Shown here piece after piece: positions 1 through 8,029 of a stretch of DNA of 64,000 bases (the stretch's first letter is position 1; each line of letters opens with the position of its first letter). Under the pieces are notes generated by a model, which had not been told where the DNA came from, did no database searches, and saw nothing but the letters and a program-made list of their open reading frames with translations. Source of the stretch: Bacteroidales bacterium KHT7 (GTDB lineage Bacteria > Bacteroidota > Bacteroidia > Bacteroidales > Bacteroidaceae); NCBI GenBank assembly GCA_900102385.1, contig FNBQ01000014.1, positions 1-64,000 on the forward strand. Reading direction: 5' to 3'. Position numbers and translations under genes: made by a program.

Positions 1-303
1 GCCTCACACTCGACAGTCGAGAAAGTTGTGTCAAAGTCGGAACGGCAGACAGTCCGCGGGTGCAATGCTCCAAAGGTTCTTCCGTGGGTACATATCGCCA
101 TTTCAAACGCCAAGTCGTTGTTCACAGACATGTATCACGGAATCAAGGAGGAGTTTCTTCAAGAATACTTGAATGAATTCTGCTACAAATTCAACCGTAA
201 ATATTTCGGTGACAGGATGTTCGACCGATTAGTTATCGCTGCCGTTTCGTATAAGCCTACGTTTGAGCACAAATTATATAACGGCAGGGCGAATTGCGGA
301 TAA
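1..303 (+). pseudogene. ISXO2-like (IS1595 family) transposase, C-terminal part, cut by window edge
   Basis: The reading frame is open from base 1, so the 5' part lies outside the window; the GTG at 28 is internal and not a start. The roughly 100 visible residues match the C-terminal end of ISXO2-type DDE transposases: a WVHIAISNAK segment, then YHGIKEEFLQEYLNEF, then FNRKYFGDRMFDRL, which is the usual '.YLNEF.YRFNRR' ending of the family. The gene ends 32 bp before the next start, so the element's right end must be very close to or inside the leader of the membrane protein gene; I cannot pick out a terminal inverted repeat without the left end. Whether the element is intact upstream cannot be judged. 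Confidence 0.7.
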
Positions 304-334
304 TCATTAAAGGAAAAACTCGACAGACTAAAAA

Positions 335-913
335 ATGAAGAAAAAGAAAAAATGGAACGACTATCTGTGGATAGTCTCGGCAACATATTTCACGCTCGGA
401 TTCTTCAACATCGTATTTGCGTGGCTCGGGCTGATATGTTTTGCCATTCCGCTTGCCATGGCGATTTTTGGAGGTACGAAGGGATATTGCAACAACTATT
501 GCGGACGCGGACAACTCTTTCTGCAAATAGGCAACTCGCTCGGATGGTCGAGGAAGAAAGTGGCTCCGAGATGGCTGTCGTCGAAATGGTTCAGAAACGG
601 TTTTCTGGCATTTTTCATGTTCTTCTTCGTACAGATGATATACATCACCGTTCAGGTGGCGCACGGAGCACGCTCGCTCTCGCAGACAATCCATCTGTTG
701 TGGACGATGAACGTTCCATGGCACTGGGCATATCCGATAGAGATTGAACCGTGGAAGGCTCAGTTTGCCTTCGGACTGTACGGAATAATGCTCACGTCGC
801 TCATCGTTGGAATCGCGCTCACTATCATCTACCGTCCGCGCACTTGGTGCGTATTCTGCCCGATGGGCAACATGACTCAAATGATTTGCAAACTTAAAAA
901 CAAAGAAAAATAA
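335..913 (+). CDS. 4Fe-4S binding membrane protein (NapH/polyferredoxin-like, shortened)
   Basis: A 192-residue inner-membrane protein with hydrophobic segments at about 13-46, 90-108 and 146-166. Two cysteine motifs face one side: CNNYCGRGQLF (Cys52, Cys56) and CVFCPMG (Cys172, Cys175), plus Cys185 near the C-terminus. This is the arrangement of NapH/NosR-like membrane ferredoxins, which relay electrons from quinols or cytosolic donors, but the protein lacks the usual pair of soluble CxxCxxCxxxCP ferredoxin motifs. It begins 32 bp after the transposase remnant and lies 1 bp before the C_GCAxxG_C_C gene, so the two are surely cotranscribed. The partner and substrate are unknown; a role in redox balance is inferred from the neighbours. 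Confidence 0.75.
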   Translation: MKKKKKWNDYLWIVSATYFTLGFFNIVFAWLGLICFAIPLAMAIFGGTKGYCNNYCGRGQLFLQIGNSLGWSRKKVAPRWLSSKWFRNGFLAFFMFFFVQMIYITVQVAHGARSLSQTIHLLWTMNVPWHWAYPIEIEPWKAQFAFGLYGIMLTSLIVGIALTIIYRPRTWCVFCPMGNMTQMICKLKNKEK

Positions 914-914
914 T

Positions 915-1304
915 ATGGAAACAAGAAAATTCGATGCCGCCGAGAAGAAAAGATGCGGCTCGCACAACTGCGCACAGGCCGTTCTGTGCTCATACTGCGA
1001 CCTCACAGGCATTGACGAAGAGACATCGCGCAACATGACAACCGCCTTCGCCGCAGGAATGGGCAACATGGAGGGCACTTGCGGAGCGATTGTCGGAGCT
1101 GGCATCGCCCTGAGCCTCATCACCAAGGACAAAGCCAAGTCGATGAAGGGAATGCGCGAGATTATGACGCGCTTTGAAGAGCGCAATAAGGCTACTCAGT
1201 GCAAGCTTCTGAAAGGAGTTGAAACAAAGCAGGTGCTTAGAGAATGTCCCGACTGCGTGGCCGATGCGGCAGAATTTCTTGAAGACATTATAAACACAAA
1301 ATAA
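915..1304 (+). CDS. C_GCAxxG_C_C family putative redox protein
   Basis: A 129-residue soluble protein with the pattern that names the family: Cys14 and Cys19 (CGSHNCAQAV), the GTCGAIVGAG core near Cys56, a single Cys97, and a C-terminal CPDC pair (Cys111, Cys114). Members are thought to be redox or metal-binding proteins and are common next to membrane iron-sulfur proteins in anaerobes, as here, but no reaction is established. The start follows the upstream stop by a single base, so translation is probably coupled. The ATG at 915 is preferred because it gives the normal N-terminus with the first Cys at about residue 14. Confidence 0.8.
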   Translation: METRKFDAAEKKRCGSHNCAQAVLCSYCDLTGIDEETSRNMTTAFAAGMGNMEGTCGAIVGAGIALSLITKDKAKSMKGMREIMTRFEERNKATQCKLLKGVETKQVLRECPDCVADAAEFLEDIINTK

Positions 1305-1319
1305 AACATAACATACAAA

Positions 1320-1640
1320 ATGAATTACATTGGACTGATTACGGCCGTGGCAACATTCCTCATCATCGGACTGTTCCACCCTATCGTCATCAAGGGCGAA
1401 TATCACTTCGGAACACGCCCGTGGTGGGTATTTCTGCTCCTCGGACTAGCATTCATCACCGGTTCGCTGTTTATAGAGAATTCTGCGGCAAGCACTATTC
1501 TGGGCGTTATAGGATGTTCTTTTCTGTGGAGCATTCTTGAACTTTTCGAACAGAAAGAGCGCGTTCGCAAAGGCTGGTTCCCGATGAATCCTAAACGCAA
1601 GGACGAATACAAACCCAAGAAGCAAGCCGATGAAAATTAA
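1320..1640 (+). CDS. DUF4491 family small membrane protein
   Basis: A 106-residue protein that starts with a short helix ending in FHPIVIKGEYHFGTRPWW, followed by two hydrophobic helices (about 37-53 and 58-75) and a basic tail with EQKERVRKGWFPMNPKR. This is the DUF4491 layout, a Bacteroidetes-enriched family with no assigned function. It sits 15 bp after the C_GCAxxG_C_C gene and its last codons overlap the next start, so it belongs to the same transcript. The basic tail is expected to be cytoplasmic. Confidence 0.75.
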   Translation: MNYIGLITAVATFLIIGLFHPIVIKGEYHFGTRPWWVFLLLGLAFITGSLFIENSAASTILGVIGCSFLWSILELFEQKERVRKGWFPMNPKRKDEYKPKKQADEN

Positions 1641-1881
1641 GCAACTTTTACAAGGTCTGTCTTTCAAGACGGGAGTAATAGTCCTTGCGCTCTGCATTCC
1701 GTTCTACATCATTTCGTTCGCGCAGATGGCTCTGCCTATCAGCACTGAGATGAAGGGCATGCTGTGGGTCGTTTTCTTCGGACTGGCAAAGACTTTCCAG
1801 TACGGCGGACTAACGATTCTCGGCGTGGACGGCTGGAAGAGGCTGAAGGCTTACTTCGGCAAGAAAAAAGAAATAGAATGA
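1630..1881 (+). CDS. small two-helix membrane protein, function unknown
   Basis: An 83-residue protein whose ATG at 1630 lies inside the last codons of the DUF4491 gene (11-bp overlap), the usual sign of translational coupling. Two hydrophobic segments (about 14-33 and 43-63) are followed by a basic tail (WKRLKAYFGKKKEIE). I do not recognise a named family. The tight spacing on both sides (the next ATG is 1 bp after its stop) supports it as a real gene rather than a chance frame. Confidence 0.6.
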   Translation: MKIKQLLQGLSFKTGVIVLALCIPFYIISFAQMALPISTEMKGMLWVVFFGLAKTFQYGGLTILGVDGWKRLKAYFGKKKEIE

Positions 1882-1882
1882 T

Positions 1883-2365
1883 ATGCTGACAATCATCTTC
1901 ATCATAGCCATCGTTTTGTCGGTTGTGGGCATCATCGGCTCGGTGCTGCCTGCCCTTCCGGGACCGCCGATAAACTTTGCGGCACTGCTTCTGGTCTACT
2001 TCGGAGCGGACGGAAGCATCGGTACTACAACGCTGATAGTTATGCTGGCTCTGACGCTTCTGGTCGTAGCGTTCGACTATGTTGCGCCCGTGTGGTTCAC
2101 CCATGCCGGCGGCGGAAGCAAACTGGCAACATACGGCTCAACTGCCGGACTTATTGTCGGACTATTCTTCATGCCGTGGGGAATGATTGTAGGTCCGCTC
2201 ATCGGTGCAATCATCGGCGAACTGATTGCCGGGAGCGACATCAGCAAATCTCTGAAAGTAGGGTTGTTATCATTCCTTTCGTTCATCGTAACGACCGGAA
2301 TAAAAGTCGTTCTTTCAGTAATAATGACAATTTACATCGTAAAGGCAGCCATCGCTGCCATATAA
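1883..2365 (+). CDS. DUF456 family membrane protein
   Basis: A 160-residue, very hydrophobic protein with about five membrane segments. The N-terminal motif GIIGSVLPALPGPPINFAAL and the glycine-rich segment at 69-105 (HAGGGSKLATYGSTAG, then GPLIGAIIGEL) are typical of DUF456 proteins, which have internal glycine-zipper helices. The function is not known. It begins 1 bp after the preceding stop and is followed 16 bp later by the NifX-like gene, so it is probably in the operon that starts at 335. Confidence 0.8.
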   Translation: MLTIIFIIAIVLSVVGIIGSVLPALPGPPINFAALLLVYFGADGSIGTTTLIVMLALTLLVVAFDYVAPVWFTHAGGGSKLATYGSTAGLIVGLFFMPWGMIVGPLIGAIIGELIAGSDISKSLKVGLLSFLSFIVTTGIKVVLSVIMTIYIVKAAIAAI

Positions 2366-2381
2366 ACAAAAAAAAACAGTT

Positions 2382-2765
2382 ATGAAACAGATTGCAATTC
2401 CAACTCGCGACGGCATGGTAGACGACCACTTCGGACACTGTGCATATTACACAATTTTTCAGATTGACGACGAGAACAAGATTCTGAAAAGCGAACGCCT
2501 CGACTCTCCGCAGGGCTGCGGATGCAAGTCGAACATTGCAGGCACTCTTCAGGAGATGGGCGTAAGCGTGATGCTTGCCGGCAACATGGGACAAGGCGCA
2601 TTCAACAAACTGTCGGAACACAACATCTGCGTTATTCGCGGATGCAGCGGAAAGGTTGAGGACGTGGTGCAAAGCTATCTCAACGGCAGTCTGGCAGACT
2701 CGGCCGAGATGTGCGACCATCATTCTTGCGGCAATCACGAGCACGAGCACGTGTTCAAGATTTAA
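2382..2765 (+). CDS. NifX/NifB-type cofactor-binding protein (dinitrogenase Fe-Mo cofactor family)
   Basis: A 127-residue protein of the MTH1175/NifX fold, seen in MKQIAIPTRDGMVDDHFGHC at the start (the family's 'DHFG' signature) and alternating beta and alpha segments up to about residue 105. The tail is rich in histidine and cysteine (CDHHSCGNHEHEHVF), a likely metal-binding site. No nitrogenase genes are in the window; related proteins in non-fixers are thought to bind iron-sulfur or other metal clusters. It follows the DUF456 gene by 16 bp and precedes a flavodiiron gene after a 140-bp gap with its own promoter-like box. Confidence 0.8.
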   Translation: MKQIAIPTRDGMVDDHFGHCAYYTIFQIDDENKILKSERLDSPQGCGCKSNIAGTLQEMGVSVMLAGNMGQGAFNKLSEHNICVIRGCSGKVEDVVQSYLNGSLADSAEMCDHHSCGNHEHEHVFKI

Positions 2766-2855
2766 AATCCGAGACCTAATGGACATTTTGTTGAGCGAAA
2801 TGTGCATTAAGTCTTTTTTTCTTTTTCTGAACGGCGAATTATTGAAAAAATACAC

Positions 2856-2863
2856 TAATTTTG
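2856..2863 (+). promoter_or_regulatory. candidate -7 box before the flavodiiron gene
   Basis: TAATTTTG matches the Bacteroidetes -7 consensus TAnnTTTG and lies 44 bp before the ATG at 2907. I see no good -33 TTTG at the usual spacing, so the assignment is tentative. Confidence 0.4.
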
Positions 2864-2906
2864 CCAAGATAAAAAATTTGATTAACCATATTAAACCTAA
2901 GAAACA

Positions 2907-4064
2907 ATGAGTAAAATAACTTATATCGGGGTTGACGACAAAGACCTCGACCTGTTCGAAAGCCAGTATGCCGTTCCCGAAGGCATGTGCTATAACAGCT
3001 ATCTTGTTGAAGGCGAGAAAATTGCCGTAATGGACTCGGTTGACAAGCGCAAGACCGACGAGTGGCTCGACAAACTTGCTGCCGCCCTCAATGGACGCAC
3101 GCCCAACTATCTGGTTGTACAGCACATGGAGCCAGACCACAGCGGCTCGGTTGCTGCATTCTTGCAGAAATATCCTTCGGCAACCATTGTATGCAGCGTT
3201 CAGGCACAGAAATTCATGCTTCAGTTTAACGATAATCTGAAGGCTGACATACAGATTGTGAAAGAGGGCGACACCATAGACCTCGGAGCAGACACCGTGC
3301 TGAAATTCTTCACCGCGCCGATGGTTCACTGGCCAGAGGTAATCGTTACATATCTCGAGAGCGAGCAGACTCTCTTCTCAGCCGACGGATTCGGAAAGTT
3401 CGGCGTTTACGATGCCGACCCAGACGACTGGGCTTGCGAGGCACGCCGCTACTACTTTAACATCTGCGGAAAGTACGGCAACAACGTGGCTACCCTTCTG
3501 AAGAAGGCTGCAAATCTTAAAATCAGCCGAATCAGTCCGCTTCACGGTCCGGTTCTCGAAGGCGAGAAACTTGCCGAGGCTCTCAGACTTTACTCAATAT
3601 GGAGCGCATACGATGTTGAGACTCCGGGCGGAGTGCTTGTTGCATACGCATCAATACACGGAAACACAGCCGTTGCTGCAAACAAGATTGCCGAGATGCT
3701 GAAAACCAAAGGCGCAGCAAAGGTTGCGGTTACCGACCTCGCGCGCGACGACATGGCAGAGGCTATCGAAGATGCATTCCGCATGGGCGCGCTCGTGCTT
3801 GCATGCGCAACCTACGACGGCGGAATATTCCCTCCAATGCACAACTTCCTTCACAAACTGACAATCAAGGGCTTCCAGCGCCGCAAGGTCGGACTCATCG
3901 AGAACGGCACATGGGCTCCGCAGGCTGCCAAGGTTATGCGCGGAATGCTCGAAGGATTGAAGGATGTAGAAATTGTTGAACCTGTCGTAAGCCTCCGCAG
4001 CAGCATGAAAGAAGAGAACGTGGCACAGCTCGAAGCTCTTGCCGATGCCATTGTTTCAAAATAA
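2907..4064 (+). CDS. fprA: flavodiiron protein (FprA-type oxygen/NO reductase)
   Basis: A 385-residue cytoplasmic enzyme of two domains. The N-terminal metallo-beta-lactamase-like domain carries the diiron ligands: His73, Glu75, Asp77 and His78 in HMEPDHSG, His141 in MVHWPEV, Asp160 in LFSADGFGKFG and His213 in SPLHGPVL. The flavodoxin domain begins at about 242 with the FMN loop YASIHGNTA. There is no C-terminal rubredoxin, so electrons must come from a separate carrier. Such enzymes reduce O2 to water or NO to N2O and protect anaerobes. All ligands are present, so the enzyme should be active. The gene has its own candidate promoter and the Dus gene follows after 6 bp. Confidence 0.9.
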   Translation: MSKITYIGVDDKDLDLFESQYAVPEGMCYNSYLVEGEKIAVMDSVDKRKTDEWLDKLAAALNGRTPNYLVVQHMEPDHSGSVAAFLQKYPSATIVCSVQAQKFMLQFNDNLKADIQIVKEGDTIDLGADTVLKFFTAPMVHWPEVIVTYLESEQTLFSADGFGKFGVYDADPDDWACEARRYYFNICGKYGNNVATLLKKAANLKISRISPLHGPVLEGEKLAEALRLYSIWSAYDVETPGGVLVAYASIHGNTAVAANKIAEMLKTKGAAKVAVTDLARDDMAEAIEDAFRMGALVLACATYDGGIFPPMHNFLHKLTIKGFQRRKVGLIENGTWAPQAAKVMRGMLEGLKDVEIVEPVVSLRSSMKEENVAQLEALADAIVSK

Positions 4065-4070
4065 ACAGAG

Positions 4071-4988
4071 ATGAAGATTTATTTTGCTCCGCTGCAAGGC
4101 TTTACCGAAGATGCCTACCGCCGAATCCACAACTCGATTGTTGGCGGCGTTGATGCCTACTACACTCCTTTTATAAGAGTCGAGAACGGAAAAATCCGTC
4201 CGAAAGATTTGCGCGACATCCGTGCAGAGTTTAACGATGGTGTGAACGTCGTTCCGCAGGTCATAGCATCGTCGGCGCAGGAGATGCGGCTCACTCTCAG
4301 TGCGATTGCCGAGAATGGATATCGGCGCGCCGACATAAACATGGGCTGCCCTTTTCCGTTGCAGACAAGGCACGGACGCGGTGCAGGACTTCTGCCCAAT
4401 CCGCAGAAGATAGCCGAGATTCTGATGGTGGCAGAGGAGTACGATAATATCGATTTTTCAGTAAAGATGCGCCTTGGGCTCGACGGCAAGGACGAGTGGA
4501 AAGAAGTCCTTCCGCTGCTGAACAAGGCTCATCTTTCGCACATCACACTTCACCCTCGCATTGCATCGCAGCAATACAAGGGCGAAGTTGATTTGCAGAG
4601 TTTTGCCGATTTTGCAACCCTATGCGAGCATCCGCTCGTCTACAACGGCGACATCTGCACCACCGATGACATCAATCGGATAAACCAGTCATTCCCGAAT
4701 CTGAAAGGCATAATGATTGGGCGCGGACTGCTTGCCCGCCCTACCCTCGCCCTCGAATATCGCAACGGCGAGGAGATGACGTCATCGGCACGCATCGCCA
4801 CAATCAAAAAGATGCATTCGGCACTTCTGGCTCACTACGAGAGGATAATTCCTGGCGAGGCTCAATGCCTGAACAAAATCCGCACTTTCTGGGAATACAT
4901 GGAGCCTGAACTGGGCAAGAAAGCGCACAAAAAGATTATGAAGGCAGGAAACATGAAAAACTATCTTGCCGCCATTCAAAATATCTGA
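4071..4988 (+). CDS. dus: tRNA dihydrouridine synthase family protein
   Basis: A 305-residue flavoprotein of the Dus family, which reduces uridines in the D-loop of tRNA using NADPH and FMN. It opens with the FMN-binding APLQGFTEDAYRR segment (the family has APM.G.TD..FR). The active-site Cys93 lies in INMGCPFPLQTRHGRGAGLL, and the later FSVKMRLGL and HPR segments are the FMN and tRNA-binding motifs. It is a little shorter than DusA/B/C, as is common for the Bacteroidetes version; I cannot say which uridine is modified. It is 6 bp after fprA and 5 bp before the AlkD-like gene. Confidence 0.85.
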   Translation: MKIYFAPLQGFTEDAYRRIHNSIVGGVDAYYTPFIRVENGKIRPKDLRDIRAEFNDGVNVVPQVIASSAQEMRLTLSAIAENGYRRADINMGCPFPLQTRHGRGAGLLPNPQKIAEILMVAEEYDNIDFSVKMRLGLDGKDEWKEVLPLLNKAHLSHITLHPRIASQQYKGEVDLQSFADFATLCEHPLVYNGDICTTDDINRINQSFPNLKGIMIGRGLLARPTLALEYRNGEEMTSSARIATIKKMHSALLAHYERIIPGEAQCLNKIRTFWEYMEPELGKKAHKKIMKAGNMKNYLAAIQNI

Positions 4989-4993
4989 CTAAA

Positions 4994-5749
4994 ATGAAAG
5001 CCGAAGACGTGATAGAAACCATGGAGTCGATGCTCGACAGCGACCAGCGCACCATTCTGATGCGATTTTTCAAAACGGCGAAGGGCGAATATGGCGAGGG
5101 CGACGAGTTTCTGGGAATCAAGACTCCGCAGACAAGAAAGGTCGTAAAAGAATGTAAGAGTCTGCCGATGAGCGAAGTGCCCACTTTGCTGAAAAACAAG
5201 TGGCACGAGGTGCGTCTCTGCGGACTGCTGATTCTTGTAGACCGCTTTGAGGCTGCCTGCAAGAAAAAGGTTGCCGACACCGACGAAGCCACAGCCACAC
5301 GCGACGAGATTGTGCAGATGTATCTTGCTCACACAGACTTCATCAACAACTGGGATTTGGTAGACCTCACTGCACCGAAAATCATCGGTCAATGGCTCAC
5401 TCTGAAATCGAATCTTGGCGACGACGGCTACAAAATCGGCACGCTCGACAATCTAGCAAACAGCAATCATCTGTGGCAGCAGCGCATAGCGATGGTCAGC
5501 ACCATGTGGACATCGGCAAAGGGCAATCCGTTTTTCTGCATAAGATATGCCGAGATGCTCATGCACCACAAGCACGACCTTATTCACAAGGCCGTTGGAT
5601 GGATGCTCAGAGAGATGGGCAAGCGATGCGGAACCGACATTCTGCGCGATTTTCTGCGCCAGCACATCGACACAATGCCTCGCACAACGCTGAGATACGC
5701 CATCGAAAGACTAAGTCCAGAAGAACGGGCGATGTGGATGAAAATGTAA
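4994..5749 (+). CDS. DNA alkylation repair protein (AlkD-like HEAT-repeat glycosylase)
   Basis: A 251-residue, all-helical protein that matches the AlkD family: FLGIKTPQTRKVVKE near residue 40, KNKWHEVRLCGLLIL near 67, NNWDLVD near 117, then a run of HEAT-like helices ending in LRYAIERLSPEERAMWMKM. AlkD removes 3- and 7-alkylated purines without base flipping. The NNWDLVD motif holds the conserved Trp and Asp of the AlkD active site. It starts 5 bp after the dus gene. The family call is firm; the substrate is inferred. Confidence 0.85.
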   Translation: MKAEDVIETMESMLDSDQRTILMRFFKTAKGEYGEGDEFLGIKTPQTRKVVKECKSLPMSEVPTLLKNKWHEVRLCGLLILVDRFEAACKKKVADTDEATATRDEIVQMYLAHTDFINNWDLVDLTAPKIIGQWLTLKSNLGDDGYKIGTLDNLANSNHLWQQRIAMVSTMWTSAKGNPFFCIRYAEMLMHHKHDLIHKAVGWMLREMGKRCGTDILRDFLRQHIDTMPRTTLRYAIERLSPEERAMWMKM

Positions 5750-5827
5750 AACACGAAAAAAGAACGGAATGGCGAGGAAAAAATGAAAAAAACAGCCTCC
5801 GAAATTCGTTTAGTTTACGCAAATCAT

Positions 5828-5835
5828 TATCTTTG
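5828..5835 (+). promoter_or_regulatory. candidate -7 box before the DUF1294 gene
   Basis: TATCTTTG is a perfect TAnnTTTG match 31 bp before the ATG at 5866. This supports a separate transcript for the small membrane gene; the -33 region is not clear. Confidence 0.45.
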
Positions 5836-5865
5836 CGCAGTAATATCATAAAAAAACAGGTAAAT

Positions 5866-6132
5866 ATGCGATACGTACTTTACGCTTTGTTAGCATTTAA
5901 CATACTAACGTTCATTATATACGGAATAGACAAACTGAAGGCAAAACAGCAATGGAGCCGCGTTTCCGAGGCAACGCTCATCTTGCTTGCCTTGGCAGGC
6001 GGAAGCATCGGAGCATGGCTGGGAATGAAAATCTGGCATCATAAAACGCTGCACAATCAGTTTAAATACGGTATTCCGGCAATAATCGTCCTGCAAGCAA
6101 TATTGGTAGTTTACTTTATGTTTTTCAGGTAA
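5866..6132 (+). CDS. DUF1294 family membrane protein
   Basis: An 88-residue membrane protein. A longer open frame extends upstream to 5392, but that part runs antisense-like through the AlkD gene and has no family likeness; the ATG at 5866, just after a good -7 box and an A-rich leader, gives the normal DUF1294 start. The family motif is clear: YGIDKLKAKQQWSRVSE, then LALAGGSIGAWLGMKIWHHKT and FKYGIP. Three helices (about 4-19, 35-53, 69-87) are expected. The function is unknown. Confidence 0.85.
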   Translation: MRYVLYALLAFNILTFIIYGIDKLKAKQQWSRVSEATLILLALAGGSIGAWLGMKIWHHKTLHNQFKYGIPAIIVLQAILVVYFMFFR

Positions 6133-6213
6133 CGCACTTGCACAAAGCACCATAGAAGCTTTTTATTTTTCGTTTAATCTATATCATCAAAACCAATCTA
6201 ACATAATACGAAT

Positions 6214-6933
6214 ATGAAAAAAAACATAATCATCGCAATGATTGTATCCGTATTCGTCAGCATAAACGCAAATGCGCAAATCGACATCGTTTCGGTAAAC
6301 TGGAAGGAGGTCGAGGCGATAGCCAGACAGAAGCCAGACAGCATAAAGAGTCTGGTGAAGAAACTTACCGCCAAGGAACTCGACAACACAATGACGCTGC
6401 AACAAAAGGTTCTTGCATACTGCGGGCAGTCGTACATCAGCAAAAGTCAGGAGACGGCAGTTTTCAACGACATGATGCTTGCACGCGACCGAGGCGAAAA
6501 CGACAAGACCATAACAATGGCGCAGAAGGTTCTGGAAACCAATCCGCTGAATCTCACGGCAATAGATGCCATCGTCAGCACCATTCAGAAGATGGAAAAA
6601 GAGAAGAAAGACGTCAGTTCGTATGCAAGCATAGACAAAAAGCATTACAGAGTTGTACTGAAACGCATACTCAGCACCATTGCCGTAACGGGCGAAGGCT
6701 CTAAGGACAAGCCTTTCCAGACAACATCGATAAGCGACGCCAAGGATTTCATGAAACTGCATCTCGAACTCGACACTCCGACATCGCACAGCATAAACAC
6801 CAAAGGCAAATCGCCCGAGGTAATCTTCAAACTGAAGGAAACGAGCCAATATTACAGCGAGAAAAGCATCTGCTTTGATCTTACTCGCATTCAGGAACTT
6901 GACGGAACGGTTACCACACGAACCGAACTTTAA
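6214..6933 (+). CDS. secreted hypothetical protein, DUF4919-like
   Basis: A 239-residue protein with a clear signal peptide (basic MKKN, a hydrophobic stretch, cleavage near NANA-QID). The mature part is helical with TPR-like spacing: VKKLTAKELDNTMTLQQKVLAYCGQSY and later NPLNLTAIDAIVSTI, followed by a C-terminal beta-rich part with the segment DKPFQTTSISDAKDF. This resembles the DUF4919 group of Bacteroidetes envelope proteins, but I hold the family name loosely. It stands alone between a small membrane gene and an AraC regulator. Confidence 0.6.
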   Translation: MKKNIIIAMIVSVFVSINANAQIDIVSVNWKEVEAIARQKPDSIKSLVKKLTAKELDNTMTLQQKVLAYCGQSYISKSQETAVFNDMMLARDRGENDKTITMAQKVLETNPLNLTAIDAIVSTIQKMEKEKKDVSSYASIDKKHYRVVLKRILSTIAVTGEGSKDKPFQTTSISDAKDFMKLHLELDTPTSHSINTKGKSPEVIFKLKETSQYYSEKSICFDLTRIQELDGTVTTRTEL

Positions 6934-6997
6934 TCCGTTCCGTAAATTTGGTAACTTTTACCGAAATACGGGTATAGTCGTTTTACTGATATAACAT

Positions 6998-7005
6998 TAC
7001 TTTTG
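6998..7005 (+). promoter_or_regulatory. candidate -7 box before the AraC regulator
   Basis: TACTTTTG matches TAnnTTTG and lies 115 bp before the ATG at 7120, which would leave a long leader. No clear -33 element. Confidence 0.35.
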
Positions 7006-7119
7006 CAGAAGAAAAAGAAACATTCTACGCTCATGCTCTTCTGCACACTTTTGGCTGTAAAAAAGCCAGTGCCCGAGTCTTTGAGCAGATGACATAAACC
7101 CATTAAAAATCATCGCACA

Positions 7120-8007
7120 ATGAAAGAAGTTTATTTCGACTCGGTACAGAAATACAACGATTACTACGGATTCGAAACCCTGCATCCGCTGGTGAGCGTT
7201 GTGCGAATGGACAAACCGTACGTTCAGGAAGAAATGACGATGCGATGCGGATTGTACATGATATTCTTGAAAGAGAACAAAGGCTGCAAGTTGTCTTACG
7301 GCCGCACAAAGTACGACTTCGACGAGATGACAGTCACCTCGTTCGAGCCGGGACAAGTTATTCACGTTGAGCAGAACAGCAACATCGTTCCAAAGTGGAC
7401 AGGACTGATTTTCCACCCCGATTTTCTGGCACGCACCAGCCTCGGAAAGCACATATCGCGCTACGAATTCTTCTCGTACACAAGCAGCGAGGCTCTGCAT
7501 CTGTCTGCCGCCGAGGTCGAAATCTTCCGCGGAGTACTCGGCATGATTCAGCAGGAACTAAATCATGCCATCGACAAGCATACGCGCGAACTTATTGTAA
7601 GCAACATCGAACTTCTGCTAAACTACTGCCTGCGATTCTACGACCGCCAGTTCATCACGCGCGAGGAGATTAACCACTCGGTGGTGCAGAAATTCGAACA
7701 ACTCCTGAAAGAATACATCCAGACATCTGCTGAAAAGAAAGGACTTCCGACGGTGGCTTACTTTGCCGACAAATGCAATTTGTCTACCGGATATTTCGGC
7801 GAGTTGGTAAAGACAGAGACCGGACGCACCGCCAAGGATTTCATCAGCAGCAGAATCCTTTCGGCTGCGAAGGAATATCTTAGCAGCGACCTCATGACGG
7901 TTACGCAAATAAGTGCCCGACTGGGATTTGAATATCCGCAGCACTTCGTCCGTTTCTTTAAAAGATACACAGGAATGACTCCGAGCGAATTCAAGAAAGT
8001 TAGTTAG
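7120..8007 (+). CDS. AraC family transcriptional regulator
   Basis: A 295-residue regulator with a cupin-like N-terminal sensing part (to about 175) and a C-terminal double helix-turn-helix. The second HTH is easily read: YLSSDLMTVTQISARLGFEYPQHFVRFFKRYTGMTPSEFKK, the AraC signature region; the first contains VAYFADKCNLSTGYFGELVK. It lies 22 bp upstream of a DXS-like gene in the same direction, so that gene is the most likely target or operon partner. The ligand is unknown. Confidence 0.9.
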   Translation: MKEVYFDSVQKYNDYYGFETLHPLVSVVRMDKPYVQEEMTMRCGLYMIFLKENKGCKLSYGRTKYDFDEMTVTSFEPGQVIHVEQNSNIVPKWTGLIFHPDFLARTSLGKHISRYEFFSYTSSEALHLSAAEVEIFRGVLGMIQQELNHAIDKHTRELIVSNIELLLNYCLRFYDRQFITREEINHSVVQKFEQLLKEYIQTSAEKKGLPTVAYFADKCNLSTGYFGELVKTETGRTAKDFISSRILSAAKEYLSSDLMTVTQISARLGFEYPQHFVRFFKRYTGMTPSEFKKVS

Positions 8008-8029
8008 AAACACACAAAAAACATTAAAT

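Noticed and set aside
257-1186. 309-residue open frame on the minus strand
   Set aside because: It runs antisense through the 4Fe-4S membrane and C_GCAxxG_C_C genes, both of which have clear family motifs; the antisense product has none.
2283-3329. 348-residue open frame on the minus strand
   Set aside because: It is antisense to the NifX-like and flavodiiron genes and crosses their boundary; no domain is recognisable.
5392-5865. Upstream extension of the DUF1294 frame
   Set aside because: It lies in another frame of the AlkD-like gene, is highly charged and unlike DUF1294, and the -7 box at 5828 and the ATG at 5866 give a normal start.
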